The notes below the pieces were generated by a model that made no database searches, was not told where the DNA came from, and worked only from the letters and a program-made list of their open reading frames with translations. Shown piece after piece: positions 8,164 through 16,709 of a DNA stretch of 64,000 nt (its first letter is position 1; every line of letters begins with the position of its first letter). Source of the DNA: Streptomyces sp. NBC_00878 (lineage in GTDB: Bacteria; Actinomycetota; Actinomycetes; Streptomycetales; Streptomycetaceae); contig NZ_JAPEOK010000001.1 in assembly GCF_026341515.1 (NCBI RefSeq), positions 434,001-498,000 on the forward strand, read 5' to 3'. The position numbers and the translations under genes are program-made.

Positions 8164-9753
8164 ATGCGGGAATACCCCGGCCTCCGTCGCAGAGGCTTCC
8201 TCGCCGCCGCCTCAGGAGTGGGCGCCCTCGCCCTCGTCGGCTGCGGCGGCTCGGACAATGAATCGGGCAACGACTCCGGCTCGGGTACGGGCGGCGGGAG
8301 CGACGGAAAGCCCCGGCGCGGCGGGCGGCTGCGGGCCGCCTTCGCGGGCGGTGGCGCGAGCGAGACGCTCGATCCGCATCTGGCCAACCTCTTCGCCGAC
8401 GCGGCCCGCGCCAAGGCACTCTTCGACAAGCTCGCCGACTACGGCGACGATCTCTCCGCCCAGCCACGCCTGGCCTCCGGCTGGGAGCCGAACGCGGGCC
8501 TGGACCGCTGGCGGGTCACCCTGCGGAAGGCGGACTTCCACGACGGGAAGCCCGTCACCGCCGAGGATGTGCTGTTCAGCTACCGCCGGATCGCCGACCC
8601 CGAGAAGGCGTTCCGTGCCAGGGCGTCCCTCGAACCCATCGACCTGAAGGCGAGCCGGGCCGTCGGCGAACGGACCATGGAATTCGTCCTCAAGCGGCCG
8701 ATCGCCGAATTCCCCAACGTCCTGGCCGCGTTCGGCGCATACATCGTGCCCGACGGGACGTCGGATGCCGACTTCGACAAGAAGCCGGTCGGCTCCGGGC
8801 CGTTCCGTTTCGTGTCGTTCGCGCCGGGCCGCTCGGCGGTCTTCCGCCGCAACGACGCCTACTGGGACGGCGCCCCGCACCTCGACGAGCTGGAGTTCGT
8901 CGTCGCCAACGAGGAGTCCGCGCGGGTCAACGCGCTGCTCGGCGGGCAGGTCGAGTACGCCCATGAGCTCAACCCGACGACCGCACGCGCCCACGAGGGC
9001 AAGGGCCGGATCCAGATCGTACGGTTGCGGAACAGCGCCATGCAGGCCTTCGCCATGAAGACGGACCGGGCCCCCTTCGACGACAAGCGGGTCCGGGAGG
9101 CGTTCTTCCTGATCGCCGACCGGCAGGAGCTGATCGACGGCGCACTGTCCGGGGCGGGCGTGGTCGGCAACGATCTGTTCGGCAAGGGGTACGAGTACTA
9201 CGCGGAAGGTCTGCCGCAGCGTCGGCAGGACCTCGACCGGGCCCGCTCCCTCCTGAAGAAGGCGGGCGCGGAGAAGCTGAAGGTCACGCTGGACACGTCG
9301 GCGGTCGCGGCCGGTTTCACCGAGGCGGCCGGCATCTTCCGCGACCAGGCCGCCAAGGCCGGAGTCACCGTCGACGTGAAGATGGGCAGCAAGGACTCGT
9401 ACTGGGCGGACATCCTCGATTCCGGGACCCTGTGCTGCTACCGCTCGGGGGCCATGCCCATCGAGTCGCACATCTCGCAGCGGCTGCTCACCGACTCCAC
9501 CACCAACGCCACCCAGTGGCACCACAAGGACTTCGACGCGCTCTACCACCAGGCGCAGTCCACGAAGGACGAGACGGAACGCACCGCCGTGTTCGGGCGG
9601 ATGCAGCGCAGGCTGTACGCCGAGGGCGGCTTCCTGGTGTGGGGGTTCGCCGACTGGATCATCGGAACGGGCCGTGCTGTCAAGGGAGTTGAGCGGTCAG
9701 CGCCCGCGAACTCACTGGACTGGGCGCGGTTCGACAAGGTCTGGCTGGCGTGA
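8164..9753 (+). CDS. ABC transporter substrate-binding lipoprotein (SBP family 5, NikA/DppA/CntA type)
   Basis: A 529-residue extracellular solute-binding lipoprotein. The signal has a twin-arginine motif (RRRGFLAAAS) and a lipobox ending LALVGC, followed by a Gly/Ser linker. The mature part has family-5 landmarks: WRVTLRKADFHDGKPVTAEDVLFSYRRI and PVGSGPFRF. This family binds oligopeptides, nickel chelates and opine-metal complexes. It follows the methyltransferase by 69 nt with an AAGGA site, the only real gap in the operon, and overlaps the permease start (GTGA). It most likely captures the metal-loaded product of the upstream genes at the cell surface. Confidence 0.85.
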   Translation: MREYPGLRRRGFLAAASGVGALALVGCGGSDNESGNDSGSGTGGGSDGKPRRGGRLRAAFAGGGASETLDPHLANLFADAARAKALFDKLADYGDDLSAQPRLASGWEPNAGLDRWRVTLRKADFHDGKPVTAEDVLFSYRRIADPEKAFRARASLEPIDLKASRAVGERTMEFVLKRPIAEFPNVLAAFGAYIVPDGTSDADFDKKPVGSGPFRFVSFAPGRSAVFRRNDAYWDGAPHLDELEFVVANEESARVNALLGGQVEYAHELNPTTARAHEGKGRIQIVRLRNSAMQAFAMKTDRAPFDDKRVREAFFLIADRQELIDGALSGAGVVGNDLFGKGYEYYAEGLPQRRQDLDRARSLLKKAGAEKLKVTLDTSAVAAGFTEAAGIFRDQAAKAGVTVDVKMGSKDSYWADILDSGTLCCYRSGAMPIESHISQRLLTDSTTNATQWHHKDFDALYHQAQSTKDETERTAVFGRMQRRLYAEGGFLVWGFADWIIGTGRAVKGVERSAPANSLDWARFDKVWLA

Positions 9754-10703
9754 GCGGACTGGGCTCGTGGGCCGCCCGGCGGCTGCTGCTCGGAGGTGCG
9801 CAGACCGTGGCCGTGGTGCTGCTGGTCTTCGTACTCACCGAGGCGCTGCCGGGCGACGCGGCGGTGGCCCTGGTCGGCGACCAGCCGGATCCGGCGCGGA
9901 TCGCCGCCGTCCGCGAGGCGCTGGACCTGGACCGCCCCGCGTACGAGCGGCTCGCCGACTGGGCAACTGGCCTGCTACACGCAGACTTTGGGGACTCACT
10001 GACATCCGGGCGGCCCGTCTCCTCGTACATATCCGACGCCTTCGGGCCCACCCTGCTCCTCGCCGGTCTCACGGTCGCGTTGCTGGTCCCGGTCGGGTTC
10101 GGGCTCGGAGTGCTGGCCGCGCGGTTCGAGGGGCGGTTCGTGGACCGGCTGGTCAGTTCGGTGACGCTCGGGGTGTACGCGGTACCGGAGTTCGCGTTCG
10201 GGGTGCTGCTGGTGACGGTCTTCGCGCTGCGGCTCGACTGGCTGCCACCGACGGCGGTCGGTTACGGCACGGATCTGCTCGGGCATCCGGCCGCGCTCGT
10301 GCTGCCGGTGCTCGTCCTGCTGTCGCGGCCGGTGTGCTCGCTGTCCCGGCTGGTGCGCGCCGGGATGATCGACGCGCTCGCCTCGCCGTACGTCGCACAG
10401 GCCCGCCGGTACGGGATCCCGGGCGCCCGGGTGCGATACGCGCACGCGCTGCCGAACGCGATGGCACCGGCAGCACAACAACTCGCCCGCACCGTCGACT
10501 GGTTGTTGTGCGGGGTGATCGTGGTGGAGGCACTGTTCGTGATTCCCGGGCTGGGGACCGTACTGATGAACGCCGTCGCCGAGCGGGATGTGCCGGTGGT
10601 GCAGGGGCTGGCGGTGGTCTTCGGGGTGATCACCGTGGTGCTGAACCTGGGGGCCGATCTCGTCGCGCACCGGTTCGCGCCACGGGCGGAGGTGGCCGCG
10701 TGA
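9750..10703 (+). CDS. ABC transporter permease, DppB/NikB type
   Basis: A 317-residue inner-membrane permease with about six hydrophobic helices. It has the N-terminal RRLLLGGAQTVAVVLLVFVL helix of this family and the LPGD periplasmic motif. The cytoplasmic EAA-type loop reads ARRYGIPGARVRYAHALPNA and contacts the ATPase. GTG start within the upstream stop and the same arrangement downstream put it in the import module. Works with the second permease and the fused ATPase. Confidence 0.88.
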   Translation: MSGLGSWAARRLLLGGAQTVAVVLLVFVLTEALPGDAAVALVGDQPDPARIAAVREALDLDRPAYERLADWATGLLHADFGDSLTSGRPVSSYISDAFGPTLLLAGLTVALLVPVGFGLGVLAARFEGRFVDRLVSSVTLGVYAVPEFAFGVLLVTVFALRLDWLPPTAVGYGTDLLGHPAALVLPVLVLLSRPVCSLSRLVRAGMIDALASPYVAQARRYGIPGARVRYAHALPNAMAPAAQQLARTVDWLLCGVIVVEALFVIPGLGTVLMNAVAERDVPVVQGLAVVFGVITVVLNLGADLVAHRFAPRAEVAA

Positions 10704-11572
10704 GAGGACGGACGAAGTGGCTGCCGTCGGGGCGCTTCGCGCTCGCGGCCGCTCTCGTTTGCGTACCGCTGGTCCTGGTTCTGTTCGGGCCGCTGTTCGC
10801 GGGTGAACCCGGGCCGCGGGCCACGTCGTTCACGCTCGGCGGCGGGCACTGGCTCGGCACGGACTTCGTGGGGCGTGACGTGTGGCGACAGGTGCTGCTC
10901 GGCGGCCGACCCGTGGTGGTCGTGGCGCTCGCGGCGACGACGCTGGCGTATCTGGTGGCGCTGCCGGTCGGGCTGATCAGCGCACTCACTCACCGAACTT
11001 GGTTGGAGGAGGTGCTGATGCGACCGTTGGACGTGCTCCTCGCCGTGCCGTCGCTGCTGATGATCCTGCTGGTCGCGTCGGTGTTCTCGCCCGGGGCGGG
11101 TGGTCTCGCTCTGCTGGTGGCGCTCGTCAATATCCCGGACGCGGCGCGCATCGTGCGCGCCGCGGCGGCTGATGTGGCCTCGCGTCCGGCGGTGGAGGCG
11201 CTGCGGATGCAGGGCGAGTCGTGGTGGCGCATCGCCGTCGGACATGTCGGCCGGTCGATCCTGCGGCCGCTCGCCGCCGACGCGGGGGTACGGCTGACAG
11301 GCGCCCTCTATCTGGTGGCCACGGCCGCCTTCCTGGGCATCGGAGTGGCCCCGGACGCGGCCGACTGGGCGGTGATGGTGGACCGCAACCGTACGGGGCT
11401 GTTCGTGCAGCCGTGGGCCGTGGTGGTCCCGGCACTGCTGATCGTGACGCTGACGATGGGGTGCAATCTGCTGTTCGACGCGCTGCTGCTCAGCACCGAA
11501 CGGGCTGACGTTCGGAACGGCGTTCGCCATGGGGTTCGTGCTCGTGACCATGTGAAGGAGCCACGTCCGTGA
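10700..11572 (+). CDS. ABC transporter permease, DppC/NikC type
   Basis: A 290-residue membrane protein. After the first helix comes the family motif GGGHWLGTDFVGRDVWRQVL, matching the HxLGTDxxGRD signature of the DppC/NikC group. Helices follow, with the EAA loop EALRMQGESWWRIAVGH. The last residues are hydrophilic and Arg-rich. GTGA overlaps on both sides link it to the partner permease and ATPase. Confidence 0.88.
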   Translation: MRGRTKWLPSGRFALAAALVCVPLVLVLFGPLFAGEPGPRATSFTLGGGHWLGTDFVGRDVWRQVLLGGRPVVVVALAATTLAYLVALPVGLISALTHRTWLEEVLMRPLDVLLAVPSLLMILLVASVFSPGAGGLALLVALVNIPDAARIVRAAAADVASRPAVEALRMQGESWWRIAVGHVGRSILRPLAADAGVRLTGALYLVATAAFLGIGVAPDAADWAVMVDRNRTGLFVQPWAVVVPALLIVTLTMGCNLLFDALLLSTERADVRNGVRHGVRARDHVKEPRP

Positions 11573-13167
11573 GCGAGTCGACCGCGGTCGCGGAGATCGA
11601 GGAGCTGACCGTCGAGGTCGGCGGGCGGCGCATCGTCGACGGGGTGAGCCTGCGGGTTCTGCCGGGAAAGGTGACCGCGCTGGTCGGTGCCTCCGGCAGC
11701 GGGAAGACGACGACAGGGCGTGCGCTGCTCGGCGAGTTCCCGTCGGGCGCGCGGGTGACGGGCTCCGTACGGTTGGAAGGCTCCGTACGGGTGAACGGCC
11801 TCGCACGAGTGGACGAGGCCTTGGTCGGTTATGTCCCGCAGCATCCGGCGGCGGTGCTCAACCCCGCGCGGCGGGTGGGTGCGCTGCTGTTCGACATCGC
11901 GCGCGGCCATGTGCGCGAACTGCCCCGCCGTGCTCGTCGGGCCGCGGCGCGCGAGCATGTCCTGCGGGCCTTGGACATGGCTCAACTACCGGACGGATCA
12001 CGCCTGTTGAGACACTTCCCGCATCAGCTCTCGGGCGGGCAGCAGCAGCGTGTCGTCCTCGCACAGGCCCTGCTTCTCGGCGCGCGGGTCGTCGTCGCGG
12101 ACGAGCCCACCACCGGGCAGGACGCGCTGACGAAGCGACGCGTGGTGGACGAGCTGGCGGCGGTCGCCGCGCGGGGTATCGGCATCGTCCTGCTCAGCCA
12201 CGACCTGGAGACCGTACGCGCACTCGCCGACGAGGTACTGGTCATGCGGGACGGCCGGGTCGTGGAGTCCGGGCCCACGGAACGGGTGTGGCTCGCGCCC
12301 TCTCATCCGTGGACGCGTGAACTCCTCGCGGACCGGCCGACGTTGACGGGCGAGGCACCGGAAAGGTCGGACTCGCACACCGTGCTGCGGGTCCGCGGTC
12401 TCCGTGCCCGGCACCGCGGCGTCGAGGTGCTGCATGCCCCGGAACTCGCCCTGCGGTCCGGCGAGTGCGTCGCTGTCCTCGGCCGCTCGGGCAGCGGAAA
12501 GACGACACTGGCCCGCTGCATTGCCGGGCTCCACCGCACGTACGAAGGAGAGGTGCTGCTCGACGAGGTCCCGCTGCCGCCCAGTCTGCGCGACCGTACG
12601 CGCGGTCAACTGGCCGCCGTGCAGTACGTGTTCCAGGACGCGCGGGCCTCCTTCGACGAACGTCGGCCGGTGTTCGACCAGGTGGCCCGTACGGCGGTAC
12701 GGCTGCGTGGGGTGCCTCCCCAGGCGGCGCGAGCGGAGGCGTCAGCCGTGCTCAACAGCCTCGGCCTGGCGGACGAGTTGGCGGCCCGGTCCCCTGCCGG
12801 GCTCTCCGGTGGTGAACTCCAACGGGCCGCGCTGGCACGGGCCCTGCTCGCCCGGCCGCGGGTCCTGGTGTGCGACGAGATCACCTCCGGGCTCGACACG
12901 GTCACCCGCCGGGGCATCCTCGACCTGCTCGCCGGGCTGCTGCGCGACCGCGGCGACCTGTCCCTCGTACTGATCACGCACGACCTGGACACGGCCCGAC
13001 TCGCCGCCAGGATCGCGGTGTTGGACGCCGGAGAGGTGGTCGAGCAAGGGGCGGCCCAGGACATCCTGACGGCGCCCGCGCATCCATTCACCGTGTCATT
13101 GCTGGAGAAGCGATCGATGGAGAAGCGATGTGCGGAGAGACGATTGGTGGAGAAGCGGCGGGGTTAG
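11569..13167 (+). CDS. Fused ABC transporter ATPase (DppD-DppF type)
   Basis: A 532-residue protein with two complete nucleotide-binding domains. NBD1: Walker A GASGSGKTT near residue 42, signature LSGGQQQRV, Walker B VVVADEPT. NBD2: Walker A GRSGSGKTT near residue 307, signature LSGGELQRA, Walker B VLVCDEIT. The fusion replaces the two separate ATPases of Nik/Opp systems. It powers the two upstream permeases. The C-terminal tail is a run of imperfect EKR-containing repeats (about 512-531) with no family equivalent. GTG start overlaps the permease stop. It is the last gene of the operon; no clear terminator follows. Confidence 0.9.
   Translation: MSESTAVAEIEELTVEVGGRRIVDGVSLRVLPGKVTALVGASGSGKTTTGRALLGEFPSGARVTGSVRLEGSVRVNGLARVDEALVGYVPQHPAAVLNPARRVGALLFDIARGHVRELPRRARRAAAREHVLRALDMAQLPDGSRLLRHFPHQLSGGQQQRVVLAQALLLGARVVVADEPTTGQDALTKRRVVDELAAVAARGIGIVLLSHDLETVRALADEVLVMRDGRVVESGPTERVWLAPSHPWTRELLADRPTLTGEAPERSDSHTVLRVRGLRARHRGVEVLHAPELALRSGECVAVLGRSGSGKTTLARCIAGLHRTYEGEVLLDEVPLPPSLRDRTRGQLAAVQYVFQDARASFDERRPVFDQVARTAVRLRGVPPQAARAEASAVLNSLGLADELAARSPAGLSGGELQRAALARALLARPRVLVCDEITSGLDTVTRRGILDLLAGLLRDRGDLSLVLITHDLDTARLAARIAVLDAGEVVEQGAAQDILTAPAHPFTVSLLEKRSMEKRCAERRLVEKRRG
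13103..13159 (+). repeat. 12-bp imperfect tandem repeats at the ATPase 3' end
   Basis: Four imperfect copies of TGGAGAAGCGAT encode the EKR/ERR-rich C-terminal tail of the fused ATPase and stop just before its TAG codon. Confidence 0.75.
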
Positions 13168-13464
13168 CTCGTACCAGGAGTCAGATCCAGCCCTGTTCCC
13201 ACGCATGCCGTCCGCGGAACGCCGTACGGCCCGGCCTCCTTCGGGATCCAGGCGGCGGGGGCGGTCGTCTTCGCCGCGCTCGCACTCGTGGGACTCGCGG
13301 TCGATCCGGACCTGGGCCGCTGTCTCGTGGCGGCCGGCTGGTTCTTCCACGGCGTCTGGGACTTCGTCCATCTGAGGCTCGACAAGGTCGTCGCCCGGTC
13401 GTTCGCCGAGTGGTGCGCAGTGGTGGACGTCCTGATCGCCGTCCACCTGCTCTTCCTGGTGTGA
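13168..13464 (+). pseudogene. 5'-truncated membrane protein remnant
   Basis: The frame that continues directly after the ATPase stop codon is open for 98 codons and reads like the C-terminal half of a small Streptomyces membrane protein: a hydrophobic helix (IQAAGAVVFAALALVGLAV), then AAGWFFHGVWDFVHLR and AEWCAVVDVLIAVHLLFLV before TGA. No ATG or ribosome site precedes the conserved part, and the first helices expected of such proteins are missing. I therefore call it a remnant cut off at its 5' end where the metallophore operon begins to abut it. A short functional protein from an internal GTG is possible but less likely. Confidence 0.55.
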
Positions 13465-13493
13465 CCGCTCCTCAGCGAAGGTGCACGCGCTCC

Positions 13494-14006
13494 TCAGCGG
13501 AAGTCCACGTCCAGTGGAGCGGCCGTGACCGTCGTACGAGGCACCCGCGCGACGAGTGCCAGAAGTTCCTCCCGCTCGCTGCCCACGGGCAGGCCGAAGC
13601 CGCCCAGCCACTCCTCCGGCCGGGCGGCTTCGGTGCTGAGCGTGAGGGTGTAGCGGCAGCGGCCGGGACGCTCGGGGACGTAGTGGGCGAACGTCATGAG
13701 CGGCAGGCAGCCGGGGCCGGCGGTCGGGTCGAAGGACTCGCCGGGGGCCAGTCTCCGCAGGTCGCCGGGCCTGAGCGGTCCGACGAGGGGATCCTCGGCC
13801 GGGGCGGGCCGCGCGACGACACTGCCGTCCTCGACGCATGTAACGGTGGGCAGATAGCGCGGACAGCGCAGTCCGTTCTCGGAGCCGTCGAGCACGCCCG
13901 CGATCCAGAGGTCCCGGGAACCCGTGTTGCGGATCTCCACCCGGACGGGGGCGGGGCGGCCGACGGGCTGGGGGCCGCTCGGCCCGTACAGGACGAGGTC
14001 GAGCAT
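13494..14006 (-). CDS. Hypothetical beta-rich protein
   Basis: A 170-residue protein starting at ATG with GGAAGGAG about 7 nt upstream. The N-terminus (LVLYGPSGPQPVGRPAPVRVEIRN) looks like an Ig-like or Cu-chaperone-like beta sandwich strand pattern used for modulating or carrier domains, with alternating hydrophobic residues throughout. Three cysteines are present. No signal peptide, no enzyme motif. Downstream on the same strand is the upstream-oriented metzincin gene, separated by about 200 nt. Function unknown. Confidence 0.6.
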   Translation of the reverse strand: MLDLVLYGPSGPQPVGRPAPVRVEIRNTGSRDLWIAGVLDGSENGLRCPRYLPTVTCVEDGSVVARPAPAEDPLVGPLRPGDLRRLAPGESFDPTAGPGCLPLMTFAHYVPERPGRCRYTLTLSTEAARPEEWLGGFGLPVGSEREELLALVARVPRTTVTAAPLDVDFR

Positions 14007-14080
14007 GCGACAGCTCCTTCCCGGGCCGTGGCCGACGCCGTTGTCCGGGCGGGCCCGGTCGCGATGCTGCCACAGTCACC

Positions 14081-14157
14081 CGGCAAGGGCACCGGCACGA
14101 GCACGGGCAGGAGCACCGGCAACCGACCACCGGTGCCGACACCGGCACCGGCACCGG
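14081..14157. repeat. GCACCG-type simple repeats in the 14,007-14,215 gap
   Basis: The 209-nt space between the hypothetical gene and the metzincin gene holds degenerate GCACCGG/GCACGGG units arranged so that parts can pair with each other. It may act as a terminator or promoter spacer; I see no clear -10/-35 pair. Confidence 0.5.
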
Positions 14158-14215
14158 GAGGGCGCTCACGGGCAGAGGGGTCGCCCGTGAGTGCCCTCCC
14201 GGACAGCGGCCGCGG

Positions 14216-16435
14216 TCAGTCGCCGAACTCGGCGGTGAGGCGGGCCTTCGTGGTGTCGACCTGGTCGCGTACGGCGTCCACGACGTACGGCTTGAACGCG
14301 GGGGTGTCGAAGTGCCGCATCAGCCGGTCGAGCGTGGAGTTGGCCTCTTCGAGGTCGCCCTGGCGGGCGTAGGCGCGGGCGAGGCGGCGGGTGGCCAGGT
14401 TGAGCGTCAGGTTGTCGACGCCCTTGCCCTGTTCGGAGACCTTGACGACCTGGGCGAGCTGCTCGATGCCGGACTTGGGGTCCGGGGGCCGTACGGTCAG
14501 CTCGGTCTTGTCCGGGCTCAGGCTCTTGAATTCGTGCTCGAAGTTGAGCCCCTTGGCGAGGCGCGCGTACACCGCGAACGGGTGCGTGCCGTGCCGTTCG
14601 ATGATCTCCTGGAGGGCGTCGTTGCCGGACCGCAGCGACGGTGAGTCGGAGCCGCGCAGGGCGAGGATCTTGCCCTGCTCCTCGCCCATCATCAGCTCGG
14701 CGAGCTGGGTGTCGCTCTGGCTGACGGGGTGCCTGACGTTGAGCCGCAGCACCGGCGAGACGATCCGGGAACCGTCCGACGCCAGATAGGCGGCGCGCAG
14801 CTGGTAGGTGCCCGGCTGCTGGAAGTAGTGCCCGTCGCGGCCGTAGCCGATGTAGGCGCTGCTGTAGATCGCGGGCCGGCCGGCGTCCAGGCGGACGGTC
14901 TGGTCCTGGTCGACACAGCGGCGCAGCAGCGGCCGGTAGAGCACGGTGCGGCCGGAGGGCTGGCGGATGGCGATGTTGACGAGTTCGTCGTCGGGGTGGA
15001 GGTGGTTGTGCGTGGAGCGCCCGCGCAGGTCGGTCGTCTCCAACTTCAGCTCCACGACGACGGGTTCGCCGAAGGAGAAGCCGTCCTTGTCGGCGCGCAG
15101 ATCCAGCCGAAGTCCGGACTCGTCGGTGAGCGGCTCGTCGAAGAGTTCGGGTTCGATGTCGGCGGCGCCGGTGGCGAAGGCGTTGGCGCCCATGATGACG
15201 TTCCGGTAGAAGCCGTGCCGCAGATGGATCTGCTCGTTGTCGGTGAACTGGAAGGGGAAGGCTCCCCAGTAGGCTGCCGCTCCGCCGTTCCCGTTCAACG
15301 GCTGGTAGTTCTGCGGGTAGTTCATCCAGGACAGGTCGGCGAAGCCGTTGTTGCCGCCGAGCGGGGCCGGGGGTTGGGCCAGGTTCTTCTGCCAGGAGTG
15401 CAGCAGGTTGAAGGAGTGGCCGAGTTCGTGCACGTACGTGCGCAGCATGGCGCGTTGCGCTTCAGGGTCGGTGCCCTGGACGAGGTCGTAGAAGATCGCG
15501 CAGCCCTGTCGCTGGAAGGCGTCGGACGCGTCGAACATGATGCCGCGCACGCCCGCCGTGCCTTCGTAGCTGCTGGCGACCAGGAGCCACAGTTTCCATT
15601 GCGGGGCATTGCGCCACAGGCTGAAGTTGGTCTCCATCGCGGCGTGCAGTTCGGTGTTGGTCCAGCCGTTCTGGCTGTTCGCGATGGTGTTCGCGGTGCC
15701 GGAGACGAGCAGTTCGATACCGGCCTCGGCGTAGGCCCGGGGCACGGTGAGGACACGGGCCGGGCTGTTGGCGGGCTGCGGGAGTGATCCCGTGTCGTAC
15801 GCGAGGAAGGGCACGGCCCCGGTCACGGAGTCCTGCTCCCACTCGACGGTGCGGAAGTACGGAGAGACGTACGGGCAGACGTAGGTGGCGCCCAACTGGC
15901 CCGGCGGGCGCAGGAATTCCACGGTCGCGGCGCCGGGCCGCTGGGTGATCCTGCTGCGCGGGATGGTGATCCGTACGATCACGTGGGCGGTCTTCCAGGT
16001 GTACTCGGCGACTCCCGTGACGACGACCCTGGTCGCGGTCCACGCCACGGTGGGCGCGTCCACGATGAAGGAGCCGAAGTAGGTCTTCGTACCGCCGGCC
16101 GTGCTGAAGAAGTCTCCGCTGGCCTTCCGCAGGACCTTCGGTCCGCCGGGCACGCTGTCGACGTCCACGCGGAGGTCGAGTTCGTAGCCGCCGCTGTTGC
16201 CGCGGTAACGGCCGCGGGTGGGGCGGTGGATGGGCGCGGGGGCGCCGGGCTCGACGTGCACCGCGGCTGCTGCCCCGACTGTCAGTTGTTCTGCTGTCCC
16301 GCTCACTTCGGTAGTGCTCTGACCCGAGATCGCGTCCTGGCCGTTGTCCCCCTCGTCGGGAACGGATGCGTCGGCCAAGGGCGCCGCCGAGAAGTCGGCC
16401 GTCCCCGTTGTCGGGTCTCCACTGGCTGTTGACAT
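14216..16435 (-). CDS. Metzincin-type zinc metallopeptidase with Ig-like and helical C-terminal domains
   Basis: A 739-residue protein. The zinc site YVHELGHSFNLLH near residue 336 is the extended HExxHxxxxxH of metzincins, here with His at the third ligand position and a later Met (SWMNYPQ) that could be the Met-turn. Residues 1-75 are Ala/Thr/Gly-rich; 75-200 are beta-rich. After the peptidase comes an Ig-like segment (LRLDLRADKDGFSFGEPVVV) and a C-terminal helical part like TPR repeats. I chose ATG 16435 with GGAGG upstream; the frame stays open further but would then overlap the divergent methyltransferase. There is no obvious signal peptide, so its location and substrate are open. Confidence 0.75.
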   Translation of the reverse strand: MSTASGDPTTGTADFSAAPLADASVPDEGDNGQDAISGQSTTEVSGTAEQLTVGAAAAVHVEPGAPAPIHRPTRGRYRGNSGGYELDLRVDVDSVPGGPKVLRKASGDFFSTAGGTKTYFGSFIVDAPTVAWTATRVVVTGVAEYTWKTAHVIVRITIPRSRITQRPGAATVEFLRPPGQLGATYVCPYVSPYFRTVEWEQDSVTGAVPFLAYDTGSLPQPANSPARVLTVPRAYAEAGIELLVSGTANTIANSQNGWTNTELHAAMETNFSLWRNAPQWKLWLLVASSYEGTAGVRGIMFDASDAFQRQGCAIFYDLVQGTDPEAQRAMLRTYVHELGHSFNLLHSWQKNLAQPPAPLGGNNGFADLSWMNYPQNYQPLNGNGGAAAYWGAFPFQFTDNEQIHLRHGFYRNVIMGANAFATGAADIEPELFDEPLTDESGLRLDLRADKDGFSFGEPVVVELKLETTDLRGRSTHNHLHPDDELVNIAIRQPSGRTVLYRPLLRRCVDQDQTVRLDAGRPAIYSSAYIGYGRDGHYFQQPGTYQLRAAYLASDGSRIVSPVLRLNVRHPVSQSDTQLAELMMGEEQGKILALRGSDSPSLRSGNDALQEIIERHGTHPFAVYARLAKGLNFEHEFKSLSPDKTELTVRPPDPKSGIEQLAQVVKVSEQGKGVDNLTLNLATRRLARAYARQGDLEEANSTLDRLMRHFDTPAFKPYVVDAVRDQVDTTKARLTAEFGD

Positions 16436-16709
16436 GGCGAAAAGTCCTCCGCTCGCCTGAGTTGCGCCGTTCAGTGGGTGGCGTCCGGTCGACGCCACCC
16501 CGGGTCCCGGCCGGCCGGGAGGACTGGTGCGTGCACGTTGGCACCGCGCTGTGACCGCGTCAACGATCCTTTCCGTTGTCCCGCAGAAATACGACGGAAC
16601 TCGTGTGGCCTGCGCACCTGGTGCTGGCCGGATCCCGTCCGGCAGCCGGGGCGACGGCTTTACGTTGTGTCGTGAAACCGACGATGGCGCATGTTGAGGA
16701 GGCTGTTCC

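Noticed and set aside
9674..11572. 632-residue plus-strand frame covering both permeases
   Set aside because: Only its last part is the real second permease (start GTG 10700); the rest is an out-of-frame read of the first permease.
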